DNA of 64,000 nt from Spirochaetales bacterium (GTDB lineage Bacteria; Spirochaetota; Spirochaetia; SZUA-6; RPPD01). Of the stretch, positions 25,785 to 34,233 are shown piece by piece. The position numbers and the translations under genes are program-made. The stretch spans positions 1 to 64,000 of the forward strand of contig JAFGSW010000003.1 of assembly GCA_016934415.1 (NCBI GenBank), given 5' to 3'. A model generated the notes under the pieces. That model worked only from the letters and a program-made list of their open reading frames with translations. It did not search any database and was not told the origin of the DNA. Positions within the stretch are counted from its first letter, which is position 1. The number at the start of each line of letters is the position of its first letter.

Positions 25785-26114
25785 GGCGTTATCCTAAAGA
25801 GGACACCCTTACAGGATGCGTCTTTTTCTCCCGCCTGCCTTCCCGTTCCCGATTACCTCCCCACCGCCGAATACGGCGGGGGAGCCGTATATCAACTGAA
25901 CGATGCGGGAGATCCGGAAGGTTGGGTCGCCAAACCATGGAATCGCAAAGTCCAGGAAAGGTTCGCCCTGCTTCTGCAAGCATTGGGCCGGGCGTTTGAC
26001 GGTGAAGCAGGGGGAGTCAATCTTCAGGAATCGGCAATCGGCGTCTCCCGAAAATACGATTCCACTTATGCGTGCGGAGAAGCGATCGGCGCACGCTCCG
26101 ATATCGATCCGTAG
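25785..26114 (+). pseudogene. Gene fragment downstream of folP
   Basis: In the same frame as the folP stop there is an open frame without a start codon that ends at TAG 26112-26114. From about 25851 it encodes convincing protein sequence: DYLPTAEYGGGAVYQL, KPWNRKVQERFALLLQALG and VNLQESAIGVSRKYDSTY. This resembles an internal piece of large secreted proteins of the glycoside-hydrolase-like type in which a W-x-R-x-x-x-E-R segment precedes an E-T/S-A-I-x-V motif. Family unnamed. It lacks both a start and the expected remainder, so it is a remnant. Confidence 0.5.
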
Positions 26115-26330
26115 GCGGCCGTGCCCATCGGACTCGGCTGGTTGAACATCCGTCTTCGGTCAATGCCGCAAGAGCGCTCATCGGTGAAGACGGCGCCCAC
26201 TCTGAAACCAAGCCTGGGCTTATTATTAGTCCACCAGTCTTCGACGATGCGAGATTCCGCCAGCGGGTTTATCGTCCAGCCGTAGAGCGGAGTCTTTCCA
26301 CGCCGCCCGGTTCGTGGTAAGGTAGCCTGA
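26100..26330 (-). pseudogene. Minus-strand gene fragment before cdaA
   Basis: The reverse strand encodes KTPLYGWTINPLAESRIVED then WWTNNKPRLGFRVGAVFTDE, which has the texture of real protein, with no credible start or family. It overlaps the tail of the plus-strand fragment. I see it as further debris between folP and cdaA. Confidence 0.35.
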
Positions 26331-26396
26331 ACACTCAAGGCGGGCGCGGCCGCCGGGAAAGGGTTCGTCACGCTGGATTTTCTCAATCTCGATTTT

Positions 26397-27197
26397 TTGA
26401 ACGATTTTTTCAACCTCTGGATCATGCGGGACGTCATCCGTCCGACCCTCGACGTTCTCATTCTCGCCTTCATCCTCTACCGCGGCTACCAGATCCTCCA
26501 GCAGACGAGGGCGATCCAGCTCATCAAGGGCCTGCAGATCATCATTCTTATTTTCGTGTCGGCCCTCGTGCTGCGCCTCAACACCTTGAGCTGGCTCATG
26601 CAGACGTTTTTTCCGTGGGTCATCGTCGGCCTGGTCGTCATCTTCCAGCCCGAGCTGCGGAAGATCTTCACCCAGATCGGCCAGCGCAACTGGTTCCGGC
26701 TTTCGCGATCCGTCAAGAAAACGCACCTTGAGTCGATCATGAACTCGGTCGAGGTGCTCGCCATGCGCAAGATCGGAAGCATCATCGTCATCTGCCGCCA
26801 GGTGGGCCTGAAGAACGTCATCGAATCCGGGACACTCCTCAACGCCGAGCTTTCCTCGAGCCTCATCCTCACCGTCTTCAACACGGCCGCGCCGCTCCAC
26901 GACGGGGCCGTCGTCATTCGCGAGGACCGGATCGTGGCCGCCGGCTGCTTTTTGCCCCTTTCCGAGCAGAACGATATCAAGAAGAGCTTCGGAACGCGGC
27001 ACCGGGCCGCACTTGGGCTGGCCGAGGAAACGGACGCCGTGGTGGTGGTGGTCTCCGAGGAGACAGGCGCCGTTTCGCTCGCCTACGACGCCAAGCTCTA
27101 TTACGACGTCACCCTGGAATTCGCCCTGCGCCGACTCGTTGAGCTTTTCGAGGTCCGCGGGGAGGAAACGGAGAAGAGCAGTGAAGTTGAGGAATAG
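26397..27197 (+). CDS. cdaA: Diadenylate cyclase CdaA (DisA_N domain)
   Basis: 266 residues. It makes cyclic di-AMP from ATP. Three N-terminal membrane helices (about 12-80) are followed by a DisA_N domain with both signature motifs: LHDGAVVI (DGA) and GTRHRAALGL (RHR). The start is uncertain: the track's TTG at 26397 is in the right place, but a start a few codons upstream or at ATG 26424 is possible, and no strong ribosome-binding site distinguishes them. The gene overlaps ybbR by 17 bases, the standard cdaA-cdaR pairing in which the YbbR protein modulates the cyclase. Confidence 0.92.
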   Translation: MNDFFNLWIMRDVIRPTLDVLILAFILYRGYQILQQTRAIQLIKGLQIIILIFVSALVLRLNTLSWLMQTFFPWVIVGLVVIFQPELRKIFTQIGQRNWFRLSRSVKKTHLESIMNSVEVLAMRKIGSIIVICRQVGLKNVIESGTLLNAELSSSLILTVFNTAAPLHDGAVVIREDRIVAAGCFLPLSEQNDIKKSFGTRHRAALGLAEETDAVVVVVSEETGAVSLAYDAKLYYDVTLEFALRRLVELFEVRGEETEKSSEVEE

Positions 27198-28146
27198 CCG
27201 GTTCGTCCACCGTCTTCTCTCAAACTGGCATCAGAAGGTGATCGCCCTCGTCGCGAGCCTCTTCATCTACGTCTTCTACCGCATCAGCACGCAGAGCGAA
27301 CTCCCCATTGCCCTCAAAGTGGACCTGCCGCCTGGGTATGAGCTCTCGCACGATTGGCCTCGCAAGGTGACCCTCATTTTCCGCGGCGCCCGGGGTACGG
27401 AAAAATACTTGGAGCAGGATTTCAAGGCCACGGTCGACCTGTCGGGGTTCGTCCAGGGCGGTACGGTCAGGGGGGAAGTGAAGGTGGAAATCGTGAACGA
27501 AGCAGTCAAGAGGAACCCGCCCGATTACTCTTTCAGCCCCTCGGTGTTCGATTTCGTCCTGGAGCGCGTCACCGAAAAATACGTGCCCATCGACGTCAAG
27601 GCGGGCGTGCGGGGAACGCTTCCCCCCGGCTACACGCTCGAGAGCCTGACCTGGTCGCCGCAAAACGTTCTCGTGCGGGGACCGAAGAGCCGATTGGACG
27701 CCGTGACCAAGGCGGCGATCCAGCCCGTCGATCTCTCAGGCCGGAGGGGGCCGTTTTCGATCTCCACGAAGATCGTCCTCCCGAATGCGTTCGTCCGCGC
27801 CGTCACCGCCGAGGCGGTTGCGATTACGGCCGTCATCAAGGGCGAAAAGACGCTTGAGAATGTCGGTTTCGTCCTGAACGGTCTGCGCGCCGAGCTCTTC
27901 GCGCTCGCGCCGCCGAAGGGAAAGATCGAGGTGCAGGGCACGGCCAGGCTCATGGAGAACGTCGAGGCGGCCGGGCTCACGCTCGCGGTCGACTGCCGCG
28001 GGGTTACGGGTCCGGGCGAATATACGCTGGCCGTGTCCCGGCCGGTGCTGCCCGTCGACCTTGAGGGCGAGGGCGCGATCACAGCCTGGGAACCGAAGGA
28101 AGTGAAGCTGCGGTTCGCGGCCAAAGTGAAGGACGGCGCGCCATGA
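27181..28146 (+). CDS. YbbR-domain protein, CdaA regulator
   Basis: 321 residues from a GTG within the end of cdaA (the ORF start at 27013 is an out-of-gene extension). One N-terminal transmembrane helix (about 16-36) is followed by two to three YbbR repeats in the periplasm (VDLPPGYELSHDWP, GTLPPGYTLESLTWSPQNVL, IEVQGTARLMENV). In Firmicutes the homologue CdaR binds CdaA and tunes c-di-AMP synthesis. The position directly after cdaA and before acpS supports the same role. Confidence 0.88.
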   Translation: MKLRNSRFVHRLLSNWHQKVIALVASLFIYVFYRISTQSELPIALKVDLPPGYELSHDWPRKVTLIFRGARGTEKYLEQDFKATVDLSGFVQGGTVRGEVKVEIVNEAVKRNPPDYSFSPSVFDFVLERVTEKYVPIDVKAGVRGTLPPGYTLESLTWSPQNVLVRGPKSRLDAVTKAAIQPVDLSGRRGPFSISTKIVLPNAFVRAVTAEAVAITAVIKGEKTLENVGFVLNGLRAELFALAPPKGKIEVQGTARLMENVEAAGLTLAVDCRGVTGPGEYTLAVSRPVLPVDLEGEGAITAWEPKEVKLRFAAKVKDGAP

Positions 28147-28526
28147 TCCGGGGAATCGGCCTGGACGTGGTCAACGTCGCGCGACTCAAGCGCTGGCTGG
28201 ACCGGCCGGGCCTGCTCGAGCGTTTTTTCCATCCGGACGAGCTTGAGCTTCTCGCCGACAAGGGACGGCAGGCCGTGCTTGGTTTGGCCGCCCGCTTTGC
28301 GGCCAAGGAGGCTTTCGGCAAGGCGCTCGGCACGGGACTCAAGGGGTTCACATTGCGGGACATCCGCGTCACCAATGACGCGTTGGGCAAACCGTCGCTC
28401 GGCCTGTCGGGCGCGGCGGAGAGGGAATTCAGCCGGCGAGGCGGGGGACGGATTTTCGTGTCGCTCACTCATGAGTACGACTACGCCTTGGCGATGGTCG
28501 TCATCGAGGAGGATGGGGACCGCTGA
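28143..28526 (+). CDS. acpS: Holo-[acyl-carrier-protein] synthase
   Basis: 127 residues, normal length. It transfers 4'-phosphopantetheine from CoA to ACP. Motifs: IRGIGLDVVNVARL at the N-terminus (metal-binding Asp), RFAAKEAFGKALGTG and FVSLTHEYDYALAMVV. Overlaps ybbR as ATGA, so it is co-translated with it. The following repeat words begin within 10 bases of the stop. Confidence 0.94.
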   Translation: MIRGIGLDVVNVARLKRWLDRPGLLERFFHPDELELLADKGRQAVLGLAARFAAKEAFGKALGTGLKGFTLRDIRVTNDALGKPSLGLSGAAEREFSRRGGGRIFVSLTHEYDYALAMVVIEEDGDR

Positions 28527-28640
28527 TGAAGACCGAATTTCGCAACGAAGTTTCCAGCGGGAAGACTGATGACACTGATAGGAAAGAAAAAAAGGCGAGG
28601 GAAAGAAAAGAAAAAGGGCGCGGAAGCGGGGCGCATCGAG
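28510..28640 (+). repeat. Short repeat block after acpS
   Basis: Contains TTTCGCAACGAAGTTTCCAG, an inverse relative of the CGCTGGAAGCTTCGCTGCGA element near 1655, and CTGATGACACTGATAGG, a family A variant. Confidence 0.5.
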
Positions 28641-28644
28641 ACTC

Positions 28645-29538
28645 ATGAAAAAGAAGCAGGACGAGAAACTCAAGAAACTCACCTTCATCTCCACCAATCA
28701 CACACTCTGTCCGATCTGCGCGGAAAAATTCTTCAAGGAAGAGCTCCTCACCGGCGGCGGCCGGCTCATCGCCGGGAAACTGACGGACGAGCTCCGGCGG
28801 TTGTACGAGCCCTCGGCCCGCTTCGGCGAGGTGAGCCCGCTCGTCTACCCGGTGACCGTCTGTCCCGCCTGCTACTTCGCGGCCCTGGGCGGCGACTTCG
28901 AGAAGGTCGAGCGGGAGGCCATCAATGAGCTCGAGAAACTCACCGCCTTCCGGCGGAAAAGCGCCGAACTCATGTTCCCCGACCTCGATTTCAAGCGCCC
29001 GCGGGCGCTCAAGGAGGGCGCGGCGAGCTGCTACCTGGCCATGGCCTGTTACGATCATTTCAAGCCGTATTTCATGCCGACCGTCAAGCGCGGCATCCTC
29101 TCGCTTCGCACCGCCTGGATCCTCTCCGATCTGCACCGAAAGGATCCCGGCGCCAACTTCGACTACGCCGCCAAGATCTTCTACCGCAAGGCTCTCTTCT
29201 TTTACCGCCTCGCGCTTGAGCGGGATCAGAAAGGCGAGGAGGCTCTGCACGTGAAGGCCAATTTCGGCCCGGACACGGACAAGAACTACGGGTACGACGG
29301 TATTTTGTACCTCTCCGGATACCTCGAATACCTCTACGGCGACAAAAAGGACAAGGCCCGGCGCCTGAAGACCCTGCAGTACGTGAAACGGCTTTTTGGC
29401 AAAATTTTCGGCCTCGGCAAATCCTCCAAGAACAAGCCGTCGCCCATCCTCGAGAAGGCGAGGGACATTTACACCAAGATCGGCGAGGAGGCGGCGGCGC
29501 TGGCCGGAGGCGTCGTGGAAGAGAATGGCGAGGATTAA
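28645..29538 (+). CDS. DUF2225 family protein
   Basis: 297 residues. Two Cys pairs near the N-terminus (TLCPICAEKFFKEE and VCPACYFAALGGDF) probably bind one zinc. The remainder is helical and TPR-like (SCYLAMACYDHF, DYAAKIFYRKALFFYRLALE). DUF2225 is common in spirochaetes and Firmicutes, with no proven role. It sits in the same run as cdaA-ybbR-acpS and overlaps the truA start, as expected for an operon. Confidence 0.85.
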   Translation: MKKKQDEKLKKLTFISTNHTLCPICAEKFFKEELLTGGGRLIAGKLTDELRRLYEPSARFGEVSPLVYPVTVCPACYFAALGGDFEKVEREAINELEKLTAFRRKSAELMFPDLDFKRPRALKEGAASCYLAMACYDHFKPYFMPTVKRGILSLRTAWILSDLHRKDPGANFDYAAKIFYRKALFFYRLALERDQKGEEALHVKANFGPDTDKNYGYDGILYLSGYLEYLYGDKKDKARRLKTLQYVKRLFGKIFGLGKSSKNKPSPILEKARDIYTKIGEEAAALAGGVVEENGED

Positions 29539-30310
29539 GCTCCTGCTCGCCTACGAGGGCACGCGCTTCGCGGGCTGGCAGACGCAGGCGAAGGAGCGCA
29601 CCGTGCAGGGCGAGCTCGAGGCGGCCCTGGAGAAAATCCTCGGGAGCCCGGCGACCGTCACCGGCGCGGGCCGGACGGACGCGGGCGTGCACGCCACCGG
29701 CCAGGCGGCGCACTTCGACGCCGAGGGTTCGCGCGTTCCGCCGGAACGCTGGGCCGACGCCCTCAACGGCAACCTGCCGCACGACGTGCGCGTGCTGAAA
29801 AGCGAGGAGGCCCCGCCCGGGTTTCACGCCCGCTACTCGGCCGTGCTCCGCGTCTACCGGTACTACCTCTACGCGGCGCCCGTCGGCTTTCCGCACCTCC
29901 GCCGCTTCGCCTGGCGGATCCGGCGGCCGCTCGACCTTCAGACGCTCAACCGCTACGCCGCCCTGATAGCGGGCGAGCACGATTTCACGAGCTTCGCCGC
30001 GGCCGGCGACCCGACCGAGTCCAAAGTCCGCACCGTCGCGACGAGTTGTTTTTCTCGGCACGGGGACCTCATCGTCTTCCATATCGCCGCGTCCTCCTTT
30101 CTCTGGCGCATGGTGCGGAACATCGTGGGCACGATTGTGGACGCCGCGCTCTGCGGCCGGAGCGAGGATGAATTCACGGCCATCTTCGCCGCCCGCGACC
30201 GCTCGGCCGCCGGCCCCACGGCCCCGGCGCGGGGGTTGTTCCTGGAGGAGGTCGTCTACGAGGACCCACCACGAAGAAGAGAAGAAGAACTACGGATAGG
30301 ACGCGGATGA
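29525..30310 (+). CDS. truA: tRNA pseudouridine synthase A
   Basis: About 261 residues from the ATG at 29525. It isomerises U38-40 in tRNA anticodon arms. Motifs: LAYEGTRFAGWQ, the catalytic Asp in GAGRTDAGVHA, YRYYLYAAP, GEHDFTSFAAAGDP and FLWRMVRNIVGTIV. It overlaps DUF2225 by 14 bases. The native protein should end near EVVYEDPP; the last 14 or so residues (RRREEELRIGRG) and the TGA stop come from a family A repeat arm. Confidence 0.92.
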   Translation: MARIKLLLAYEGTRFAGWQTQAKERTVQGELEAALEKILGSPATVTGAGRTDAGVHATGQAAHFDAEGSRVPPERWADALNGNLPHDVRVLKSEEAPPGFHARYSAVLRVYRYYLYAAPVGFPHLRRFAWRIRRPLDLQTLNRYAALIAGEHDFTSFAAAGDPTESKVRTVATSCFSRHGDLIVFHIAASSFLWRMVRNIVGTIVDAALCGRSEDEFTAIFAARDRSAAGPTAPARGLFLEEVVYEDPPRRREEELRIGRG

Positions 30311-30330
30311 GCGCGGATGAAGAGGGGCAG
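30265..30330 (+). repeat. Family A arm overlapping the truA 3' end
   Basis: GAAGAACTACGGATAGGACG and CGGATGAGCGCGGATGAAG. Partner of the reverse arm at 30495-30545, which reads CCGCGTCCCATCCGCGTTCA. Confidence 0.8.
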
Positions 30331-30456
30331 GGAAGAGTTTTTAATGAGCTGGGAAGACTTTTCAATGAGTGGGGAAGACTTTTCAATGAGTCGGGAGGAC
30401 TTTTCAATGAGTCGGGAGGACTTTTCAATGAGTCGGGAGGACTTTTCAATGAGGGT
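30331..30456 (+). repeat. 21-bp minisatellite, six tandem copies
   Basis: Unit GGAGGACTTTTCAATGAGTC plus one base, six copies head to tail; the fourth and fifth are identical, the outer ones diverge. Because 21 is a multiple of three and the unit lacks stops in several frames, the ORF track shows repetitive ORFs on both strands (LFNESGG, SSRLIEK); I consider these non-coding. The array sits in the core between the two family A arms. Confidence 0.9.
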
Positions 30457-30570
30457 GGGGAAGAAATTTTTTCGTTTTTCCTCCCCCCTCTCCTTTATAT
30501 CCGCGTCCCATCCGCGTTCATCCGTAGTTTTGCCTTCTCTTGAGTGCTCAGTACAGGATAAAATGTACAT

Positions 30571-31257
30571 ATGAGTGACGCTTCAAACCGCGCGAAACAA
30601 TATTACGAACTCCTCAACCTTTACGGCGATTACGTGCGCACGGGGTTCCGTTCGGCGCACGCTGCGCCGGTCCTGAAAAAGCCGGACGACACGGCGGCGC
30701 GGAAGGGGGCGCTCGAGAAGCTCGGCGCCGAGGTGCGGGCCTGCACGCGCTGCGACCTCTGCCACAATAGGCTCAAGGCCGTGCCCGGCGAGGGAACGCT
30801 CGATCCGCTCGTCATGGTTGTGGGCGAGGCGCCCGGCGCGGACGAGGACGAAACCGGCCGGCCCTTCGTGGGCGCGGCCGGGCAGTACCTCGATAAGTGG
30901 CTGCAGGCGATTCACGTCACCCGCCGGACGAACGCCTACATCGCAAACGTGATCAAGTGCCGGCCGCCGCAAAACCGCGATCCCCGGCCAGAAGAAACGG
31001 GCGCCTGCCTTCCGTATCTCACGCGCCAGGTCGAGCTCCTGCGGCCCCGCTTTATCCTGGTCGTGGGCCGCGTCGCCGCCCAGGTCCTCCTGCGCGAGGA
31101 GCGCGGCATCGGCGCCCTGCGCGGCGGCACGTATCGCTTCCAGGACGTCCCCCTCGTGCCCACCTACCACCCCAGCGCCGTGCTCCGCGACCAGTCCCTG
31201 CGGGCGAGAGTCTGGGACGACCTCAAGCGCCTGAAATCGCTCTTCGAACATGCCTGA
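30571..31257 (+). CDS. Uracil-DNA glycosylase, family 4
   Basis: 228 residues. It removes uracil from DNA. Motif 1 GEAPGADEDETGRPFVGAAG and motif 2 with YHPSAVLR are those of family 4. The iron-sulfur cysteines appear as CTRCDLC, IKCRPPQ and TGACLPYL. The first 60 residues are a typical variable N-terminal extension. A -10-like TAAAAT ends 6 bases before the ATG and no ribosome-binding site is visible, suggesting a leaderless message. The gene overlaps priA by 8 bases; both serve DNA maintenance. Confidence 0.93.
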   Translation: MSDASNRAKQYYELLNLYGDYVRTGFRSAHAAPVLKKPDDTAARKGALEKLGAEVRACTRCDLCHNRLKAVPGEGTLDPLVMVVGEAPGADEDETGRPFVGAAGQYLDKWLQAIHVTRRTNAYIANVIKCRPPQNRDPRPEETGACLPYLTRQVELLRPRFILVVGRVAAQVLLREERGIGALRGGTYRFQDVPLVPTYHPSAVLRDQSLRARVWDDLKRLKSLFEHA

Positions 31258-33232
31258 ATACTGCGACGTCGTCTTCAACCTGCCCCTCGACCGTTCGTTC
31301 GTGTACGAGTGTTCGCAGCACCCCGATTGCGCCGTGGGCAAGCGCGTGCGCGCGCCGTTCCGGGGGCGGCCGCTTACGGGGTTTGTTATCGCCCTGCGTG
31401 AGACGGCCCCGGAGGGCGGCTTCTCGATCAAGCCTATCGACCGCGTCATCGACGGCGAGCCGGTCTTCGGGAAACGCACCCTCGAGCTCGCCTCCTGGCT
31501 TTCGGGCCTCTATCTGTGCGGCCCGGGCGAGGCGCTCGCCCTTATGGTGCCGGGCGGCAAACGGGAGGTGGAGACCGAGGGGGCGATCACGTTCCACGAC
31601 TCGGACGAATTCAAGGTCGAGGCGCTCACCGCCGCGCAGGAAGAGGCGCTTGAGAAGATCCGCGCGACGACGTCGCCCTTCTTTTATCTCTACGGGGTGA
31701 CCGGCTCGGGCAAGACCCTCGTCTTCCTGCACGCGGCGAAGGAAGTGTTCGAAAAGGGCAAGGGTGTCATTTACCTGGTGCCGGAGATCGCCCTGACGCA
31801 CCAGGTGATCGGCGCGTTCCGGCAGGTGTTCGGGAAGGAGACCGCGGACCGCGAGCTGGCCGTGCTCCACTCGGGACTCACCGCGTCGCAGAGGCTCACC
31901 GAGTGGCGGCGCGTGCTTGCGGGGAAGGCCCGGTTGGTGGTGGGCGTGCGGAGCGCAGTGTTCGCGCCGCTGCCAGACCTCGGACTCATCGTCCTCGACG
32001 AGGAGCACGAGTCCACCTACAAGGCCGGGGCCACGCCGCGCTACCACGCGCGTCAGGCCGCCATGCACCGGGTGCGGACCGAGGGCGGACTCCTCCTCAT
32101 GGGGAGCGCCACGCCCTCCCTGGAAGCCTGGCACGGCATGCGGACCGGGAGCCTGGAACGCGCCGCGCTTTCCGACCGGGCCACCGGCGCCGCCCTCCCC
32201 AAGGTCGAGATCATTGATCTGAAGCCGGACGAGGGGCCGATTTCCCGGCGGCTGGCCGCCGAAATCGAGGCGGTGAAAAGCCGGGGCCGGCAGACCATTC
32301 TCTTCTTGAACCGCCGCGGCTTCAGCCACTTTTTCGTCTGCCGCTCATGCGGTTTCGAGCTGAAGTGCAAACGATGCTCGGTGGCGCTTACCTTTCACAA
32401 GGCGCGCGGTCTTCTCGTCTGCCACTACTGCGGATTCAAGACCGCTCCCGTCTCCGTCTGCCCGGAGTGCGGTTCGCTCGATGTCGGCTACCTGGGCTTC
32501 GGTACGGAGCGGGTCGAAGAAGAGCTCGCCCGCCGCTTTCCGTCTCTCTCCGTCGCGCGCCTCGACGCGGACACGGCGAAGGGGAAGAGGTCGATGGGCG
32601 AAACCCTGGCCGAATTCAAGGAGGGGAGGATCGACCTTCTCCTCGGCACCCAGATGGTGGCCAAGGGCCTCAACGTGCGCGGGCTGTCCCTCGTCGGCGT
32701 CGTGCTTGCGGACACGAGCCTCATGCTTCCGGACTTCCGCGCGGCCGAGCGCACCTTCAACCTCATCGTGCAGGTGGGCGGCCGGGCCGGCCGCTTCGAC
32801 CGCGACGGCACGGTGTTCATCCAGACCTACCGATCCTCCCACGACGCTGTGTCCTGCGCCGCGCGCTTCGCGGTGGAGGAATATTACGAGCGCGAGCTCG
32901 AGGTGCGCCGCGAGCTCGGCTTTCCGCCCTTCACGCGGCTCGTGCGCCTCGTCTTCCGGGGCCGGGAAAAGGACGCGGCCGAGCGGGCGGCGGACGAAAC
33001 CGCCTCCCGCTGCCGCGAGACCCTCGCGTCCGAGGACCGGGGAGACAGCGAGGTCCTCGGCCCGGCCGAGTGCCCGCTGGGAAAGATCGCGCACAACTAT
33101 CGCTTCCAGCTCATCCTCCGCGGCGCCGACTCAAGCGTTCTGCGCAACGCCGTGAAGCACGCCCTGGCCGCGGGCAATCCGCCGGCCGGGGTGTACGTGG
33201 AAGTGGACGTCGATCCGCAGTCGTTATTGTAG
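31250..33232 (+). CDS. priA: Primosomal protein N' (replication restart helicase PriA)
   Basis: 660 residues. N-terminal 3'-end-binding domain (DVVFNLPLDRSFVYEC), Walker A YGVTGSGKTLVF, DEEH box LDEEHESTY, motif III MGSATPSLEAW, and the zinc-binding module with paired cysteines (CRSCGFELKCKRC, CHYCGFK, CPECGS). C-terminal helicase motifs follow (LLGTQMVAKGLN, QVGGRAGR). It restarts collapsed forks; the window also holds RarA, another fork factor. Slightly shorter than E. coli PriA, normal for this phylum. Confidence 0.96.
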   Translation: MPEYCDVVFNLPLDRSFVYECSQHPDCAVGKRVRAPFRGRPLTGFVIALRETAPEGGFSIKPIDRVIDGEPVFGKRTLELASWLSGLYLCGPGEALALMVPGGKREVETEGAITFHDSDEFKVEALTAAQEEALEKIRATTSPFFYLYGVTGSGKTLVFLHAAKEVFEKGKGVIYLVPEIALTHQVIGAFRQVFGKETADRELAVLHSGLTASQRLTEWRRVLAGKARLVVGVRSAVFAPLPDLGLIVLDEEHESTYKAGATPRYHARQAAMHRVRTEGGLLLMGSATPSLEAWHGMRTGSLERAALSDRATGAALPKVEIIDLKPDEGPISRRLAAEIEAVKSRGRQTILFLNRRGFSHFFVCRSCGFELKCKRCSVALTFHKARGLLVCHYCGFKTAPVSVCPECGSLDVGYLGFGTERVEEELARRFPSLSVARLDADTAKGKRSMGETLAEFKEGRIDLLLGTQMVAKGLNVRGLSLVGVVLADTSLMLPDFRAAERTFNLIVQVGGRAGRFDRDGTVFIQTYRSSHDAVSCAARFAVEEYYERELEVRRELGFPPFTRLVRLVFRGREKDAAERAADETASRCRETLASEDRGDSEVLGPAECPLGKIAHNYRFQLILRGADSSVLRNAVKHALAAGNPPAGVYVEVDVDPQSLL

Positions 33233-33354
33233 GCGGACGTGTCATCCGCCGGCGCGGACCTTTTCGGCTGTGGGATTTCCTTCCATAAGGGAGGACACGA
33301 AGGGCGCGAAGAGAAAGAGAAGAACGCGAAGAAGAAAAAAGGAGATCACCGATT

Positions 33355-34134
33355 ATGAAAAAAGCCGTGTCATGCGCGCTGTTTGTCGTGTATTGCGTTT
33401 CATCGATCTGCGCCCAGGATAAGGTCGAAAATCTCGGCCGTTATTTCGACGGCTTCAGCGGATGCTTCGTGCTTTACGACGAGTCGAAAAAAGAGACGGT
33501 CGTATACAACGAAAGCAAGAGCGCGAAGCGGATCTCGCCGTGTTCCAGTTTCAAAGTCGTCCACGCCCTGATAGGACTGGAGACGGGTGTATTGAAGGAC
33601 GAAAACAGCTCGTTCCAATGGGACGGCGCGAGATACCCGGTGCGGGAGTGGAACAGAGACCAGACGCCGGCTTCGGCGGTAACATTTTCGGTCGTGTGGT
33701 GCTTCCAACAGGTGGCCCGGAAGGTGGGAAAGGAAAGGGAGCAATACTACGTCGATAAAATCGGATATGGCAACAGGGATTTGTCCGGAAGCCTGACCGG
33801 TTTTTGGCTGCAATCGTCTCTGAAAATCTCGCCGAAGGAACAGGTGGAAATGCTGAAGAGGTTTTATCACTACCGGCTTCCGTTTTCCAAGCGGAACGTG
33901 GATATCGTGAAGAAGATACTGGTGTTGTCGCGAAATAACGGAACTGTTTTTTCGGGTAAAAGCGGTTCGGGCGCGAACGGCGACAAGGCGGTCAATGGCT
34001 GGTTCATCGGGTATATCGAAAAAGCGGGCGCGGTGTATTTTTTCGCCTTGAACATTGAAGGCGAAAACCGAGCGACGGGCTCCATGGCGAAAGAGATTGC
34101 TCAAAGAATATTACGAGATAAGAATCTGCTGTAA
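33355..34134 (+). CDS. Class D (OXA-type) beta-lactamase
   Basis: 259 residues. Signal peptide 1-20 (ending SSICAQ), so periplasmic. All class D signatures are in order: SSFK (active Ser and the lysine normally carboxylated) near residue 64, the S-x-V motif in FSVVWCFQQ, YGN in KIGYGNRDLSG, the omega-loop Trp in FWLQSSLKISPKEQV, and KSG in FSGKSGSGANG. It hydrolyses beta-lactams, or may serve as a related penicillin-recognising sensor; the lack of an adjacent integral-membrane sensor gene favours the enzyme. Codon use is visibly more AT-rich than its neighbours. GGAGATCACC precedes the start. Confidence 0.88.
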   Translation: MKKAVSCALFVVYCVSSICAQDKVENLGRYFDGFSGCFVLYDESKKETVVYNESKSAKRISPCSSFKVVHALIGLETGVLKDENSSFQWDGARYPVREWNRDQTPASAVTFSVVWCFQQVARKVGKEREQYYVDKIGYGNRDLSGSLTGFWLQSSLKISPKEQVEMLKRFYHYRLPFSKRNVDIVKKILVLSRNNGTVFSGKSGSGANGDKAVNGWFIGYIEKAGAVYFFALNIEGENRATGSMAKEIAQRILRDKNLL

Positions 34135-34184
34135 GCGAGCCGGAAGCGTCGTCTTCCCGTGGCTCGCCTCCTCGGTTTCTTTTC
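34135..34184 (+). terminator. Hairpin after the beta-lactamase gene
   Basis: GCGAGCC (34135-34141) pairs with GGCTCGC (34161-34167), with inner GGAAG/CTTCC pairing, then a T-rich GGTTTCTTTTC a few bases further on. It begins at the stop codon. Confidence 0.55.
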
Positions 34185-34233
34185 TCCGTACGCTCCGTTT
34201 TTCTGTGGCGGGCACGCGAATGGCTTCCGCTGG

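Noticed and set aside
30307-30574. Overlapping repetitive ORFs on both strands with LFNESGG or SSRLIEK repeats
   Set aside because: They come from the 21-bp minisatellite, which has no stops in several frames; no ribosome-binding site or family supports translation.
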